53,165 nucleotides of DNA from DAOUBF01 sp034432795 (GCA_034432795.1 DAOUBF010000001.1:1-53165), one strand, 5' to 3'; counted from the stretch's first letter, positions 43,337 to 51,320 are shown. Program-made: numbers and translations. Notes: a model not told the origin generated them from the sequence alone.

Positions 43337-43366
43337 AGAAGTAGCAAGAAACAGAAGTAGCAAGAA
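43335..43366 (+). repeat. Two perfect 16-bp tandem repeats upstream of hicB, possible operator
   Basis: ACAGAAGTAGCAAGAA occurs twice head to tail, ending just before the AGGAGG ribosome-binding site of the HicB gene. HicB proteins autoregulate by binding repeats near their promoter, so this is a plausible operator. Confidence 0.5.
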
Positions 43367-43381
43367 TAGGAGGTATTCGTC

Positions 43382-43588
43382 ATGAGACGGGTGATTATTT
43401 ATCCTGGCGAAGACGGTTATTGGGTGGCTGAATGTCCAAGCCTGCCCGCTTGTATCAGCCAGGGAAAGACTAAAGAAGAGGCAATTGCCAATATTAAGGA
43501 GGCAATTGAACTCTATATTGAGGTGCTTAAGAAAGAAGGCCGGCCTATCCCAGAGGATCGTCTTGAAACGGTCGTGGTGGATGTGTGA
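43382..43588 (+). CDS. hicB: HicB-family antitoxin
   Basis: This 68-residue protein is a partial RNase-H-like HicB domain. The patterns DGYWVAECPSLPACISQGKT and EEAIANIKEAIELYIEVLKK are diagnostic. It lacks a long C-terminal DNA-binding domain, like many short HicB proteins. AGGAGG lies eight bases before the ATG. Its stop overlaps the GTG start of the toxin gene. Confidence 0.92.
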   Translation: MRRVIIYPGEDGYWVAECPSLPACISQGKTKEEAIANIKEAIELYIEVLKKEGRPIPEDRLETVVVDV

Positions 43589-43806
43589 GCAAGCTTCCTC
43601 AAGTTTCTGGCCGCGAGTGTATTAGAGCACTTGAAAAAGCAGGGTTCTACATCGTGCGACAAAAGGGAAGCCATGTGATTCTGCGCCAAGACTTTCCATT
43701 TGCCGAGGTGATTGTCCCACTTCATAAGGCGTTAGACCGAGGTACATTACGGGCAATTATCCGGCAGGCTGGCCTGACCGTAGATGAGTTTGTGAACTTG
43801 CTATGA
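43585..43806 (+). CDS. hicA: HicA-family mRNA interferase toxin
   Basis: This 73-residue double-stranded-RNA-binding-like toxin cleaves mRNA. The family pattern is GRECIRALEKAGFYIVRQKG followed by SHVILRQD, with the catalytic histidine in GSHVIL. HKALDRGTLRAIIRQAGLTVDEFVNLL closes the protein. The start is GTG overlapping the hicB stop. Antitoxin first, toxin second is one of the known hicBA arrangements. It sits 20 bases before the next radical SAM gene, so transcription of the module may feed the cluster. Confidence 0.92.
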   Translation: MSKLPQVSGRECIRALEKAGFYIVRQKGSHVILRQDFPFAEVIVPLHKALDRGTLRAIIRQAGLTVDEFVNLL

Positions 43807-43826
43807 GGCGATCCTGAGGACATAGA

Positions 43827-45227
43827 ATGGACATCCTGCTTGCCCACGGCTACTATCTCTACGAAGACCCGCACGAGTTGAAGGTGATGAAGCCCTACCC
43901 ACCGCTCGGCATCCTGTATATTTCCTCACATCTCAAGGCGAAGGGCTTTGACGTAGGTGTGTTTGACTCCACCTTCCGCAGTCTGGCCGAGTTTGAGCGC
44001 ATCCTGGAGACCGAGCGTCCCCCGGTCGTCGGGCTATATTGCAACCTGATGACTAAGATGAATGTGCTCAAGATGATCCAGATGTGCAAGCGCGTTGGCG
44101 CGACGGTCATCCTCGGCGGGCCGGAGCCGCCTTATTACGCTGAGAATTTCATCGCGCATGGCGCCGATATTGTTGTCACCGGCGAGGGCGAGATCACGCT
44201 GGAAGAGCTTCTGCCCCACCTGGCGCGCTATGGCCTGGCCGGCCTGGAACGCATCCTGGGCATCAGCTACCGCAACGCCGACGGCCAGGTGGTCACCAAC
44301 CTGGCCCGGCCCTATATTAAAGACCTGGACGCACAACCCTTCCCCGACCGCGCTGCGATCAACATCCAGGAGTATCTGGACACCTGGAAGCGGCATCACG
44401 GCATGGGTTCGGTCTCGCTCATCTGCGCGCGTGGCTGCCCTTATCATTGCACCTGGTGCAGCCACTCGGTGTTCGGCGAGACGCACCGCCGCCGTTCGGT
44501 CACCAATGTCGCCGATGAAGTGCAGATGATTGTGGAGACCTACCACCCGGACATGCTCTGGTACGCCGATGACGTCTTTACCATCCATCACCGCTGGTTC
44601 TTCGCCTATGTGGAGGAGATGAAACGGCGCGGCCTGCGCATCCCCTTTGAGTGCATCTCACGCGCCGACCGGCTGAACGAGGAGGTCATCCAGGGGTTGG
44701 CCGAACTGGGCTGCTTCCGCCTGTGGATCGGCTCGGAGAGCGGGTCGCAGCGCGTGCTGGACGCCATGCGCCGTGAGGTCACGGTGGAGGAGGTGCAGTT
44801 CGCCACCAAGACGGCGCAGAAGTACGGCATTGAGGTGGGCATGTTCATCATGCTCGGCTACGAAGGCGAGGAGATAGAGGACATCGCTGCCACGGTGGAG
44901 CATCTCAAGCGCACCGGGCCGGACATCTTCCTAACGACGGTGGCCTATCCGATCAAGGGCACGCCCTATTACCGCGAGGTGGAGGCCCGGCTGATTGAGC
45001 GGTTGCCCTGGGAGAGCCGCACCGAGCGCGATCTGTCAGTTAAGGGGCGACGTTCCAGGCGCTTCTACAGCTTCGCCACGCGCTGGATGGTGAACGAGGT
45101 CGCCGTCCACCGTATGGTGCATAACGGGAACGGCGGGCGTAACTATCCGCGACTGGCGAAAGCCTTCGTCAACGCGCAGGTAGGGCGATTGGGGATGTGG
45201 CTGTATCGGAACGAGGTGGACCTATGA
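43827..45227 (+). CDS. B12-binding radical SAM protein, subtype A (second copy)
   Basis: This 466-residue protein is a paralogue of the gene at 39775. Its cobalamin-binding domain contains PYPPLGILYISSHLKAKGFD and GADIVVTGEGEITLEELLPH. The radical SAM motif is CPYHCTWC near residue 203. The core continues with LWYADDVFTIHHRWFFAYVE, LGCFRLWIGSESGSQRVLDA and GMFIMLGYEGEEIEDI. The C-terminal extension (FYSFATRWMVNEVAVHRMVH) differs from the first copy. Its stop overlaps the methyltransferase start as ATGA. Confidence 0.93.
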   Translation: MDILLAHGYYLYEDPHELKVMKPYPPLGILYISSHLKAKGFDVGVFDSTFRSLAEFERILETERPPVVGLYCNLMTKMNVLKMIQMCKRVGATVILGGPEPPYYAENFIAHGADIVVTGEGEITLEELLPHLARYGLAGLERILGISYRNADGQVVTNLARPYIKDLDAQPFPDRAAINIQEYLDTWKRHHGMGSVSLICARGCPYHCTWCSHSVFGETHRRRSVTNVADEVQMIVETYHPDMLWYADDVFTIHHRWFFAYVEEMKRRGLRIPFECISRADRLNEEVIQGLAELGCFRLWIGSESGSQRVLDAMRREVTVEEVQFATKTAQKYGIEVGMFIMLGYEGEEIEDIAATVEHLKRTGPDIFLTTVAYPIKGTPYYREVEARLIERLPWESRTERDLSVKGRRSRRFYSFATRWMVNEVAVHRMVHNGNGGRNYPRLAKAFVNAQVGRLGMWLYRNEVDL

Positions 45228-46078
45228 ATGTGCCCCCGATCCCCTCCCCCCTTGTGGGGGAGGGGCAGGGTGGGGGGTTTGACGCGCTCGCGGCCACCTA
45301 CGATGCGGCGTTTACCCAGACACCATTGGGGCGGCGGCTGCGGGCGCGTGTCTGGGCCTGCCTGGAGCGGCATTTCAGGCCCGGCCAGCACATCCTGGAG
45401 TTGGGCTGCGGCACAGGCGAGGACGCGGTCTGGCTGGCCCAACGCGGCATTCGCGTGACGGCGACGGATGCCTCGGTAGAGATGCTGGCGGTGGCCGAGC
45501 GCAAGGCGGCCCGCGCTGGCGTCGCCGGGCGGGTGGTCACGCGCCAGTTGGCGCTGGAGGCCCTGGCGGAGGCGGATTTTGAGCGGGTATTTGATGGTCT
45601 GCTCTCCGACTTCGGCGCGTTAAATTGCGTGGCACCAGAGGTAATAGCACGGACGTTGGGCCGGTGGGTGCGGCCTGGGGGGCGGGCAGTGCTCGTCGTG
45701 ATGGGGCCATGCTGCCCTTGGGAGATCGCCTGGTTTCTGTTGCATGGCCATCCACGCACGGCGTTCCGCCGCCTGCGGCCTGGCGGCGTAACCGCCGAGG
45801 TGGGCGGGCAGAAGCTGCGTGTGTTCTATCCCTCGCCGGGGCGGCTGGCGCGCATGCTGGCGCCGGAGTTCCGTCTGCTGCGGCTGTGGGGGCTGGGCGT
45901 GGCCCTGCCCACGACCGATGCAGCCAGCCTGGTGAACCGGCGGCCAGGGCTGCTGGACCGGCTGGACCGGTTGGAGACGCGGCTGGCGGGTGTGTTCCCC
46001 TTCCGGCTCTTGGGCGATCATTATGTGTTGGAGCTGGAAAGGCTGTCAATGGATTCGGGGAACGGATTGAACGGATAG
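45224..46078 (+). CDS. SAM-dependent methyltransferase with a repeat-derived N-terminus
   Basis: This 284-residue class I methyltransferase has motif I at ILELGCGTGEDAVWL near residue 52, followed by RVTATDASVEML, FDGLLSDFGALNCV and WVRPGGRAVLVVMGPCCPWE. It resembles class I enzymes acting on small molecules or lipids. Residues 5-18 (PIPSPLVGEGQGGG) are the translation of the dispersed G/C-run hairpin repeat; the conserved protein begins at FDALAATYDAAF. The start ATG overlaps the previous stop as ATGA. The substrate is presumably the product of the neighbouring radical SAM enzymes. Confidence 0.88.
   Translation: MNVPPIPSPLVGEGQGGGFDALAATYDAAFTQTPLGRRLRARVWACLERHFRPGQHILELGCGTGEDAVWLAQRGIRVTATDASVEMLAVAERKAARAGVAGRVVTRQLALEALAEADFERVFDGLLSDFGALNCVAPEVIARTLGRWVRPGGRAVLVVMGPCCPWEIAWFLLHGHPRTAFRRLRPGGVTAEVGGQKLRVFYPSPGRLARMLAPEFRLLRLWGLGVALPTTDAASLVNRRPGLLDRLDRLETRLAGVFPFRLLGDHYVLELERLSMDSGNGLNG
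45238..45279. repeat. G/C-run hairpin repeat inside the methyltransferase gene
   Basis: CCCCTCCCCCCTTGTGGGGG is followed by AGGGGCAGGGTGGGGGG. It is the same family as in the nuo operon gaps, here in frame within a coding sequence. Confidence 0.75.
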
Positions 46079-46080
46079 GG

Positions 46081-46767
46081 ATGGCGGAGGGCTTGCGTCT
46101 CGCACATTCACGGCTGCTTCAGGTGTGGTTCCGGTTGTTCCAGCGCCACCGCTACGACCGGCTGGTGCTGGAGGAGGTGGCTGGGACGCCGATCCTGGTG
46201 TTGCCGCGGGTGTTCAACCCTAAGCTGTTCCGCAGCGGCGAGTTCCTGGTGCAGTGTCTGGGGCCGAAGGTCATCCCGCCGGGCGCGACGGTGCTGGACA
46301 TGGGTACGGGGTCGGGTGTGGGCGCGGTGTTCGCGGCCCGCTGGGCCGGGCGCGTCGTCGCCGTGGACATCAACCCGGAGGCCGTGCGCTGCGCCCGCAT
46401 CAACGTGCTGTTGCATCGGCTGGAGGGCAAGATTGAGGTGCGCCAAGGCGATCTGTTCGCACCGGTGGCGGGCGAGCGCTTTGATGTGGTCCTGTTCAAC
46501 CCGCCCTACTTTCGTGGCGAGCCACAGGGCGCGCTTGACCGCGCCTGGCGCAGTAACGATGTGATTGAGCGCTTCGCGGCGGGGTTGCCCGACGTGCTGG
46601 CCCCCGGCGGTCGTGCCCTGGTTGTGCTGTCGTCACAAGGTGACGTGGCTGGCGCGCTGGCCGCGTTCCAGGCGCATGGCCTGCGCGTGGAGACGCTGGC
46701 CGAGCGCGATTTGATTAACGAGGTATTGACGGTGTATCACGTGATCCCTGACCTTCTGAAAGCGTAG
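46081..46767 (+). CDS. HemK/PrmC-like SAM-dependent methyltransferase
   Basis: This protein of about 228 residues has motif I at VLDMGTGSGVGAVFAARWAG, VVAVDINPEAVRCARINVLL and the catalytic-type motif FNPPYFRGEPQG. NPPY is typical of N-methyltransferases such as PrmC and of some small-molecule enzymes. A preceding segment (VAGTPILVLPRVFNPKLFRS) matches the HemK-related family seen near natural-product genes. The ATG at 46081 follows the previous stop by two bases; the upstream open frame runs inside the previous gene and is not supported. Confidence 0.88.
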   Translation: MAEGLRLAHSRLLQVWFRLFQRHRYDRLVLEEVAGTPILVLPRVFNPKLFRSGEFLVQCLGPKVIPPGATVLDMGTGSGVGAVFAARWAGRVVAVDINPEAVRCARINVLLHRLEGKIEVRQGDLFAPVAGERFDVVLFNPPYFRGEPQGALDRAWRSNDVIERFAAGLPDVLAPGGRALVVLSSQGDVAGALAAFQAHGLRVETLAERDLINEVLTVYHVIPDLLKA

Positions 46768-46804
46768 GAACTCGTAGGGTCCCTCTGAGTTCCTATGAGT
46801 CCAA
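46764..46804. repeat. 10-bp-period repeat between the methyltransferase and radical SAM genes
   Basis: GTAGGAACTC, GTAGGGTCCC, TCTGAGTTCC, TATGAGTCC follow at a 10-base period. TAGGAACTC and GAGTTCCTA could also pair as a 9-bp hairpin. It is the reverse orientation of the 17091-17150 repeat. Confidence 0.55.
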
Positions 46805-46818
46805 GAGAGGTCTGAGGC

Positions 46819-48300
46819 ATGCCGCATCCAACGTTAGTTCTCTACAACCCGCGCAGTACCTCGCCCGGCAAGCGCGTCTTGCCGATGTCGCTGCTGGCGT
46901 TGGGGGCGCTTTTAGAGGGGCGGACCGAATATGTCATCGTGGATGGCAACCTGGAGCCGGACCCGGTGGCGCGTATCGCCGAGCTGGTGCGCGGCGGCGC
47001 GAAAACGCTGGGCGTCACTGTCATGCCCGGCCCGCAACTCTCCCAGGCCGTGCCCCACAGCCGCCAGCTCAAAGAAATGTTCCCCCATCTCACGATCATT
47101 TGGGGCGGCTATTTCCCTACGCAGCACTGGGATGTGGTGCTGCGTGCTCCCTACGTGGATTACGTCGTGCGTGGGCATGGCGAAGTCGTCTTCCGCGAAC
47201 TCTTAGAGCGGCTGGAACGGGATGAGGATGTGCGCGATCTCCAGGGCCTGGCCTATCGTGACGCTGGGGGCCAGCCGGTGAGCAACCCGCTCGCACCCAT
47301 CCCCCATCCACAACGCCTGCCCGATTTCCCCTACCATCGCGTGGATGTCGCCACTTATGTGCGCAAGTGCTATCTGGGCAATCGCACACTCTCGCACCAC
47401 TCCAGCTACGGCTGCCCCTTCTTTTGTAACTTCTGCGCCGTCGTCACTATGGTGAACGGGCGCTGGCTGCCCCAGTCTGCCGAACGGGTGGCCCGCATCG
47501 TGCGCTGGCTGACACAGACCTATCGCCTGGATGCAGTGGAGTTCCACGACAACAACTTCTTCGTCAGCGAGGCGCGCACCGCCGAGTTCGCCGAGCGCAT
47601 CATGGACCTGGGCATTGCCTGGTGGGGCGAATCGCGCATTGACACGCTGCTCAAGTACTCCCAGGACACCTGGCGCAAGATGCGCGACAGCGGGCTGAAG
47701 ATGGTCTTCATGGGGGCGGAGTCCGGCTCGGATGAGACGCTTAAGCGTATGGACAAGGGCGGCACGATGTCCACGCAGAAGACATTGGAGATCGCCCGGC
47801 TGATGAAGCATTGGGGCATCGTGCCGGAGTTTTCCTTCGTCATGGGCAACCCACCCGACCCGGAGGCCGACATCCGTACCACGATTGAGTTCATCCGCAA
47901 GGTGAAGCAGGTCAATCCGGCCAGCGAGATCGTCATGTACATGTACACGCCGGTGCCGCTGCCGGGCGACCTATATGACGAGGCGCGGGCCGAAGGGTTT
48001 GAGTTCCCCAAGACGCTGGAGGAATGGATCAGCCCGGAGTGGAACCAGTTTGCGCTGCGACGCAGTACGCAGATGCCCTGGATGCAGCGGCGGCTGCGCC
48101 AGATGGCCCACGACTTTGAGCGGGTGCTGAACGCTTACTACCCGACGACAACGGACATTAAGCTGACCGGGCCGCGCCGCTGGCTGCTGCGGGCGGTGAG
48201 CGCCTGGCGCTATCACACGCGCTTTTACCGCTTCCCTATTGAGTTGCGGGCGCTGCACAAGGTGATGGCGTACCAGAGACCCGAAACTACAGGTTTTTGA
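46819..48300 (+). CDS. B12-binding radical SAM protein, subtype B (second copy)
   Basis: This 493-residue protein is a paralogue of the gene at 41264: both start VLYNP, share VIVDG(R/N)LE(A/P)DPVA-type text and end with a related FYRFP(V/I)E motif. The radical SAM motif is CPFFCNFC near residue 199. The core continues FHDNNFFVSEARTAEFAERI, GLKMVFMGAESGSDETLKRM and FSFVMGNPPDPEADI. The final residues QRPETTGF run towards a GCAGAG repeat and may be repeat-derived. It is preceded by 50 bases holding a 10-bp-period repeat. Confidence 0.93.
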   Translation: MPHPTLVLYNPRSTSPGKRVLPMSLLALGALLEGRTEYVIVDGNLEPDPVARIAELVRGGAKTLGVTVMPGPQLSQAVPHSRQLKEMFPHLTIIWGGYFPTQHWDVVLRAPYVDYVVRGHGEVVFRELLERLERDEDVRDLQGLAYRDAGGQPVSNPLAPIPHPQRLPDFPYHRVDVATYVRKCYLGNRTLSHHSSYGCPFFCNFCAVVTMVNGRWLPQSAERVARIVRWLTQTYRLDAVEFHDNNFFVSEARTAEFAERIMDLGIAWWGESRIDTLLKYSQDTWRKMRDSGLKMVFMGAESGSDETLKRMDKGGTMSTQKTLEIARLMKHWGIVPEFSFVMGNPPDPEADIRTTIEFIRKVKQVNPASEIVMYMYTPVPLPGDLYDEARAEGFEFPKTLEEWISPEWNQFALRRSTQMPWMQRRLRQMAHDFERVLNAYYPTTTDIKLTGPRRWLLRAVSAWRYHTRFYRFPIELRALHKVMAYQRPETTGF

Positions 48301-48310
48301 TGAAATTCAT

Positions 48311-48370
48311 TCACCGCAGAGACGCAGAGAGCGCAGAGATTTTGCTAGGCTTTCTCTGTGCCCCCTGCGA
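48311..48370. repeat. Decayed CGCAGAG-type inverted repeat
   Basis: CACCGCAGAGACGCAGAGAG and the partial complement TCTCTGTGCCCCCTGCG flank a short AT-richer loop. It is related to the perfect copy at 33546-33600. It lies between the second subtype-B gene and the SPASM gene. Confidence 0.55.
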
Positions 48371-48394
48371 TGAGAATTGGGGCGTAGCAAACCG

Positions 48395-49447
48395 ATGAAC
48401 TCACCTGTCGAGACCCTTAAGCGCGCGCTGAGCCTGGCGACGGGACGGCTATACACCCTGCCTATCCTGACGCTCATGCCGCACAGCCGCTGCAACTGCC
48501 GCTGCCTGATGTGCGACATCTGGCGCGACAACGCCAACAAGCGCGAAATCTCGCCGGAGGCGGTGGCCCGCTGGATGGCAGTGCTTCAGCGGCTGGGGAC
48601 GCGCTGGGTGGTGCTCTCCGGCGGCGAACCCCTGATGCACTCCGATCTGTTTGGCCTGTGTCAGGTGCTGCGCCAGGCCCCGGTGCGCCTCACGCTCCTC
48701 TCCACCGGCCTGCTCCTGGCGAAATATGCCGCCGAAGTCGTCACCTTTGTGGATGATGTGATCGTATCGCTGGACGGCAGCCCAGCGGTGCACAACCGCA
48801 TTCGCAACGTGCCCCGCGCCTATGAGCGGCTGGCCGAGGGCGTGGCGGCGCTTAAGGCGCTCCGCCCCGATTTCCGCGTCACCGCCCGCTGCACGCTGCA
48901 AAAGGCTAATTACGCCGACCTGCCCAACATCATTGAGACGGCGCACACGCTGGGGCTGGACCAGATTTCGTTTTTGGCCGTAGATGTGTCCACGACGGCC
49001 TTCGGGCGGCCGGAGGGCTGGGGGCCGGAGCGTGTGGCCTCGGTGGCGCTGGATGCGGAGGACGTGGCCCGCTTTCGGGCCATCCTGGATGAGGTGATCG
49101 CCCGCTATAGCGCCGACTTTCAAAGCGGCTTCATCGCCGAATCCCCGGCCAAGCTGCGCCGCCTGCCCGCCTACTTCGCGGCGCTCATGGGCCAGGGCCG
49201 CTTTCCCGAAGTGGCCTGCACCGCGCCCTGGGTGTCAGCGGTGATTGAGGCCGATGGCACGGTGCGTCCCTGCTTTTTCCATCGCGGCTTCGGCAATGCC
49301 CTGGAGCAGCCGCTGGATGCCATCCTCAACTCGGACGAGGCTATTGCCTTCCGGCGCAACCTCAACGTCCGGACCGACCCCATCTGCCGTAAGTGCGTGT
49401 GTTCGCTCAACCTGCGCCCCCATCACGGGGTCAACGGGGCAGGCTGA
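48395..49447 (+). CDS. SPASM-type radical SAM protein
   Basis: This protein of about 350 residues has the radical SAM motif in a compact form, CNCRCLMC (CxxxCxxC) near residue 34, then VVLSGGEPLMHSDLFGL, VDDVIVSLDGSPAVHNRIR and a C-terminal SPASM-like segment (EADGTVRPCFF, then CRKCVCSLN) for auxiliary iron-sulfur clusters. Such enzymes modify peptides or act as anaerobic maturases. There is no B12 domain. I chose the ATG at 48395 over an upstream TTG. Its 3' end overlaps the convergent DUF218 gene by 25 bases. Confidence 0.9.
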   Translation: MNSPVETLKRALSLATGRLYTLPILTLMPHSRCNCRCLMCDIWRDNANKREISPEAVARWMAVLQRLGTRWVVLSGGEPLMHSDLFGLCQVLRQAPVRLTLLSTGLLLAKYAAEVVTFVDDVIVSLDGSPAVHNRIRNVPRAYERLAEGVAALKALRPDFRVTARCTLQKANYADLPNIIETAHTLGLDQISFLAVDVSTTAFGRPEGWGPERVASVALDAEDVARFRAILDEVIARYSADFQSGFIAESPAKLRRLPAYFAALMGQGRFPEVACTAPWVSAVIEADGTVRPCFFHRGFGNALEQPLDAILNSDEAIAFRRNLNVRTDPICRKCVCSLNLRPHHGVNGAG

Positions 49448-50046
49448 ACGCTGGCCCAGGCCAGCGCCGCAAGCTCGCGCACCTCGCGCACCCAACGCTC
49501 CAGGGGGAACATCGCCCCGGCGGTCACCTGGGCCGGGCTGGGATAAACGGTGACCCCGGTGCGCTGGAAAAGCAGGGCCGCCCGATATAGATGGAAGCCA
49601 TCGCTCACCAGGATGGCGGTATGCCAGCCGTGGCGCTGCATCTCCGCTGCCGAGTACAGCGCATTTTCGTTGGTGGTGGTGGCCCTCTCCTCCAGGAAGG
49701 TGGCCTCAGGCGGCACGCCCAGTGCCGCGGCGTACCCGCATGCCGCGGCCGCTTCACTTACTGGCCCGGTAGTGACCCCGCCCGTGCACAGGATCGCCGG
49801 GGCTAATCCCCGGTGATAGAGTGCAGCCGCATGAGCGGCGCGTCGCGCTAACGAGGGTGATGGCTGGCCGTCGGCCTCTACCCGCGATCCCAGGACAATG
49901 ATCACGTCCGCCGGTTGTGCCTGGTCCACCAGGCCATAGCGGTCAATTACGGCAACCCCGGCAGCGAGCGTCAGCAGCCCGATCAGGGCGATGATCAGCG
50001 CCAGATACCGGATGTAAACTGCCAGGCGTGGGGAAAGCCTGTTCAT
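49423..50046 (-). CDS. DUF218 (YdcF/SanA/ElyC-like) membrane protein
   Basis: This 207-residue protein has one N-terminal transmembrane helix (IRYLALIIALIGLLTLAAGV) followed by a DUF218 domain: ADVIIVLGSRVEADGQPSPS, ILCTGGVTTGPVSEAAA, ATTTNENALYSAAEM and ILVSDGFHLYRAALLF. The family includes SanA and ElyC, linked to envelope integrity and lipid-carrier metabolism. It faces the radical SAM operon and overlaps its last gene by 25 bases. Its partner DUF1786 gene lies upstream on the same strand. Confidence 0.88.
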   Translation of the reverse strand: MNRLSPRLAVYIRYLALIIALIGLLTLAAGVAVIDRYGLVDQAQPADVIIVLGSRVEADGQPSPSLARRAAHAAALYHRGLAPAILCTGGVTTGPVSEAAAACGYAAALGVPPEATFLEERATTTNENALYSAAEMQRHGWHTAILVSDGFHLYRAALLFQRTGVTVYPSPAQVTAGAMFPLERWVREVRELAALAWASVQPAPLTP

Positions 50047-50093
50047 CCCCGGCTAGGCGGTGGTGGGGGCGGCATGGGGCCTGCCTCCCGCAT

Positions 50094-51230
50094 TTACAGC
50101 AATTCCCAGGGTGGACGGCGCGTAGCGCCGCCGAGACTTTCAAGGATAAAGGAGGCGGCCTGGGGCAGCAGGTCGGCGCAGGCGCGCAGCAGGCCAAAGC
50201 AGCCGGCCAGCATCATATCGCCGTAAGGGACAGCGAAATAGGGCCGGTGGCGCGAGCCGCGCATCAGCCCGCGCCGCGGGCCGACGACGGCCAGGGTGTC
50301 CACTGGTGCGGGCCGCGTGTTGAACACCAGGGCGCCGTGCCCCTGATCGTTGAACACCTCCTCATGCTGGAGCGTACCCTCGGCCAGGCGCTCAATGAGC
50401 GTATCCAGCCTGTCGCGGGTGATCAGGCCGGTGTGGTGCTCAAACACGCCCTCAATGCCCCCCGGCCCCAGACGAAAGACCAGGGTATGGAAGTTGCCCA
50501 CATTGGCGACGAAAGCGTGCTCGTTGCTGGCGACGTGTGGGTCAAGCAGCGCCCCCAGGACCGCTGCCGGCGCCGTATCCATGATGACCACGGGGCCATC
50601 AAAGCGGGCCGTGTGGGCCACAGCCTGCATGCGCGTCATGATCGGCGGCACATCCGGGGCCAGGTAGGCGAAGGCCGAAAGGCGGTTTTGGGCGCGGATG
50701 CGCTCCAGCAGGTAGTCAAAGCGGAACTGGCGGTCGCTGACGCCGGGTGGGGCGTTGCCGTGATCAAAGACGGCCACGGCCAACGCGTCAGGGGCCAGGG
50801 CCAGGCCAAAGGCAGCGAAGGCGGCGCGGATGGCGTCGTAGTCAAAATCCTTCAATTCCAGGGTGATCAGGGCCTGGCCGTGACGGCGCTGGTATTCCTG
50901 GGCTTCGTCCTCGCTTATGACGCGGATACCTATCTCGCGCTCCACGACTTCCAGGTCATCGTTGAACGAGCGGGCGGCTGTCGGTGTAGCGTAGACCGGC
51001 AGCCCTGTGCGCACATGGTCTTCAACGGCCCACTGGCTCGGCCCGCCCCCCATGGTCACGCCAGTGAGGAGGATTGGCCTGCGTTCGCGTGTCGCTGCCT
51101 TCACCCGCCGGGCGATAAGCATCGTCGGCGCGGGCATAACCAGCTTCAGACAGTTCTCCAACTCAAGGTCGCTGTCGTAGAGCAGGATGTCCTGTGTACC
51201 TGTACCGACGTCCACTGCCAGGATGCGCAT
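50094..51230 (-). CDS. DUF1786 family protein
   Basis: This protein of about 378 residues starts MRILAVDVGTGTQDILLYD, the hallmark of DUF1786, an ASKHA-fold-like (actin/sugar kinase) family of unknown function. Further conserved stretches are ILLTGVTMGGGPSQWAVEDH, VANVGNFHTLVFRL and PYFAVPYGDMMLAGCFGL. The phosphate-binding-like VDVGTGT loop suggests nucleotide binding, but activity is unknown. I chose the ATG at 51230 with GGAGG upstream. An in-frame TTG at 51248 is less likely. Genes of this family often sit near radical SAM enzymes, which fits the context. Confidence 0.85.
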   Translation of the reverse strand: MRILAVDVGTGTQDILLYDSDLELENCLKLVMPAPTMLIARRVKAATRERRPILLTGVTMGGGPSQWAVEDHVRTGLPVYATPTAARSFNDDLEVVEREIGIRVISEDEAQEYQRRHGQALITLELKDFDYDAIRAAFAAFGLALAPDALAVAVFDHGNAPPGVSDRQFRFDYLLERIRAQNRLSAFAYLAPDVPPIMTRMQAVAHTARFDGPVVIMDTAPAAVLGALLDPHVASNEHAFVANVGNFHTLVFRLGPGGIEGVFEHHTGLITRDRLDTLIERLAEGTLQHEEVFNDQGHGALVFNTRPAPVDTLAVVGPRRGLMRGSRHRPYFAVPYGDMMLAGCFGLLRACADLLPQAASFILESLGGATRRPPWELL

Positions 51231-51295
51231 AACCTCCAGTATATCCAATAAACCCCAAAGGGTGCAAAGGGGACCATCTGAACGTCAGATATATG

Positions 51296-51320
51296 CCCCC
51301 TTCCCTACAAGGGAAGGGGG
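51296..51320. repeat. Hairpin in the divergent intergenic region
   Basis: CCCCCTTCCC and GGGAAGGGGG pair perfectly around TACAA. It is similar in kind to the G/C-run repeats elsewhere, and lies between the divergent DUF1786 and DNRLRE genes. Confidence 0.55.

Noticed and set aside
45625..46080. Upstream extension of the HemK-like methyltransferase frame
   Set aside because: The extension lies wholly inside the preceding methyltransferase gene in another frame. The ATG at 46081 follows that gene's stop and begins the conserved sequence.
50028..51251. 407-residue open frame opposite the DUF1786 gene
   Set aside because: DUF1786 motifs are clear on the minus strand; the opposite frame has none.
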